Shown one piece after another: positions 62,398-64,000 of a DNA stretch of 64,000 nt. Position 1 is the stretch's first letter; each line of letters begins with the position of its first letter. The notes beneath the pieces were generated by a model that was not told the origin of the DNA, ran no database searches, and worked only from the letters and a program-made list of their open reading frames with translations. The stretch is from Actinoalloteichus hoggarensis (GTDB taxonomy: Bacteria > Actinomycetota > Actinomycetes > Mycobacteriales > Pseudonocardiaceae), in the NCBI RefSeq assembly GCF_002234535.1, contig NZ_CP022521.1, forward strand, positions 1,364,001 to 1,428,000. The letters are read 5' to 3'. Both the position numbers and the translations under genes were made by a program.

Positions 62398-63581
62398 TGC
62401 CGCGACCACCGCTCCCGCTGGGCACCCACGGCAAGATCAAGACTTATCACGTCGGCCCGAAGAGATACCGGGCTCGCTGCCGCTACCGCGACGTCAACGG
62501 ACGAACCTACGAAGTCGAACGGTACGACTCGACACGAGCAAAGGCCGAGACACGACTCAAAGAGGCCGTCCGCGACTGGGTCCCGCCGCTGGCTTCCGCC
62601 GAGATCACCGGAAATACTCGGCTTGCGGTGGTCGGCGCGGCCTGGCTGGCCGAGCTGGAAGCGGACGCCGAACGTGGGCATCTGTCCTGGGGAACGGTGG
62701 ACACCTATCGAAGTCGGCTCAATGGAACGGTCGTTCCTGCACTGGGCGAACTGCGGATGCGGGAGTCCTCGCCCCAGGTGCTGGACGCTCTGTGCCGTCG
62801 TATCCGTGATCAGTCCAGCGCCAGTTCGGCCAGAACCGTGCGGGCCGTGCTCGCTGGCATCTGCGCCTACGCCGTACGTGTAGGCGCGTTGGAGACCAAC
62901 CCCGTGCGTGACATCGGCAAACTGGAGTCACGGAAAGCCCGGCACAAGCCCTCGGTCTCTCGTGCCCTGACCGCTGAGCAGGTGGTCGATCTCCTCGGCA
63001 AGCTGGACGCGGACTCGGCGGCGGTGGATGCGGATCTTCCCGACCTCATCCGCTTCTTCCTCGCGACCGGGGAGCGCACCGGGGAGGCCCTGGGGGCGTA
63101 CTGGTCCGACTTCGACGAGAAAGCAAAGCTGATCACCATGACCGGCAACGTCATCCGGGCCACGGGACGGGGCAAGATCCGCAACGACGGCAAGACCGAG
63201 AACTCCGGCCGTCCGATCCCATTACCCGACTGGTGCGTGCGGATGCTCGTCGAGCGGCGGGCCACTGCTCGCACGCTGGAAGGGCCGATCTTCCCGAGCA
63301 CGACCGGCACCGTTCGCGAGGCATCCAACGTCCGAAATCGGGCGTGGAAGCCGTTCACCGTGCGATCCGGCTACGACTGGGTCACCTTCCGCACCTTCCG
63401 TAAGACCGTGGCGACCCTGCTCGACGACGCAGGCTTGACCGCTCGACAGATCGCGGACATCCTCGGGCACGCACGCCCCTCGATGACCCAGGACGTCTAC
63501 ATGGGCCGCCGGTCGGTGTCCCGCCTCGGGGCCGATGCCCTCGGCGGGCTCGACGGGACAGCCCGCGAAAAGGCGGGGTAA
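62397..63581 (+). CDS. tyrosine site-specific integrase of the AICE
   Basis: A 394-residue phage-type integrase. N-terminal arm-binding and core-binding domains, then the catalytic domain with the first arginine in FLATGERTGEALG, the second box RTFRKTVATLLDDAGL, ADILGHARPSMT and the tyrosine in QDVYMGR. In the H-x-x-R box the first residue is Arg rather than His; Arg/Lys/Tyr substitutions are tolerated in some family members. It lies immediately next to attR and the tRNA, the normal place. It should recombine the 41-bp att repeats with Xis for excision. Confidence 0.93.
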   Translation: MPRPPLPLGTHGKIKTYHVGPKRYRARCRYRDVNGRTYEVERYDSTRAKAETRLKEAVRDWVPPLASAEITGNTRLAVVGAAWLAELEADAERGHLSWGTVDTYRSRLNGTVVPALGELRMRESSPQVLDALCRRIRDQSSASSARTVRAVLAGICAYAVRVGALETNPVRDIGKLESRKARHKPSVSRALTAEQVVDLLGKLDADSAAVDADLPDLIRFFLATGERTGEALGAYWSDFDEKAKLITMTGNVIRATGRGKIRNDGKTENSGRPIPLPDWCVRMLVERRATARTLEGPIFPSTTGTVREASNVRNRAWKPFTVRSGYDWVTFRTFRKTVATLLDDAGLTARQIADILGHARPSMTQDVYMGRRSVSRLGADALGGLDGTAREKAG

Positions 63582-63606
63582 ACGCGGGGTTTGATCTCCA
63601 ATGCAA

Positions 63607-63631
63607 AAACCCCAGGCCTTTGACCTGGGGT

Positions 63632-63633
<2 letters not shown>
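63607..63633 (-). terminator. terminator downstream of tRNA-Lys, supplied by the element
   Basis: AAACCCCAGG (63607-63616) pairs with CCTGGGGTTT (63624-63633) around a 7-base loop; on the minus strand a run of five T follows (63605-63609). It can end tRNA transcription and, from the plus side, that of int. It lies inside the element boundary, so the element replaced whatever followed the tRNA before integration. Confidence 0.85.
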
Positions 63634-63708
<75 letters not shown>

Positions 63709-64000
63709 ATGTTCACTTCTCTCGCTCCGCCGGAGGCCCTCCGTGCGGTGCGGCAGAACAGTAACACAGGCATCGTCGGACCCTGAAATCCGGCCCCCCT
63801 CTCCATCGGACCGGTGCCGGGAAGGGCGGGCGACGGCCGGCGCGGCGGTCGGGCGGGAGCCGCCGCGGCCTGCGGTGACTGGGAAGTGGATCGAGACTGA
63901 CGGGCTCCCCCATTAGGCTGATCGAAGAACCTCGGCGTCGATTGACCCGGGGATGCAACCAGGTGCGGTGTTGCGGCGTCTATCTGGGCAAAGAGGTTTC

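Overview
The window is chromosomal DNA from a high-GC actinomycete, most likely a member of the Pseudonocardiaceae (inference from gene content and style: very high GC, many GTG starts, stop/start overlaps of the GTGA and ATGA type, SARP/AfsR, CebR and AICE genes). One low-GC island at 53862-55380 stands out.

Region 1 (1-17057) is largely core genome. Methyltransferase tail, hexapeptide acyltransferase, GT4 glycosyltransferase, GH57 enzyme and methyltransferase, followed by etfB-etfA, cysteine desulfurase and mnmA, match my memory of the Mycobacterium tuberculosis order Rv3037c-Rv3024c, where the first block makes methylglucose lipopolysaccharide. An AfsR-type regulator and a block with an F420/PPOX oxidoreductase, an SDR/TetR divergent pair and small zinc-binding proteins interrupt that order.

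Region 2 (17573-32152, perhaps to 33740) is a compact hybrid biosynthetic cluster: O-methyltransferase, acyl-activating ligase, two free-standing acyl carrier proteins, a complete ketosynthase plus a ketosynthase-like half protein, a DUF98-type chorismate lyase (predicted to supply 4-hydroxybenzoate), a C-A-T NRPS, a KS-AT-ACP PKS, MbtH and a type II thioesterase. No reductive PKS domains and no terminal TE are present.

Region 3 (34042-37468) has a decayed polymorphic-toxin-like gene with its probable immunity gene, and an ABC-F gene preceded by a 14-codon leader ORF and hairpin. Region 4 (37634-44586) looks like a glycine betaine (or related quaternary amine) demethylation locus: ferredoxin reductase, Rieske ferredoxin, IclR regulator, dimethylglycine/sarcosine dehydrogenase-like enzyme and Rieske oxygenase. 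Two sites with identical geometry lie in the two promoter regions. Region 5 (45041-52772) has a flavoprotein, two CebR-like boxes, a secreted GH6-CBM2 cellulase with a strong hairpin after it, a lipase pseudogene broken in several places, and small genes including a NUDIX protein.

Region 6 (53269-63672) is an integrated actinomycete integrative and conjugative element (AICE) of pSAM2 type in a tRNA-Lys(CTT) gene, bounded by identical 41-bp repeats. It encodes HD, NUDIX (Pif-like) and XRE regulators, a Pra-like activator, small proteins, an FtsK-like transfer ATPase, a RepSA-like initiator, an excisionase and an integrase. Its left end holds a low-GC two-gene cargo (324-aa soluble protein plus 188-aa multi-spanning membrane protein) that I cannot assign and consider the best candidate for an undescribed system, possibly anti-phage. 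A close paralogue of the element's NUDIX gene lies just outside the left attachment site, suggesting an earlier insertion at the same locus.
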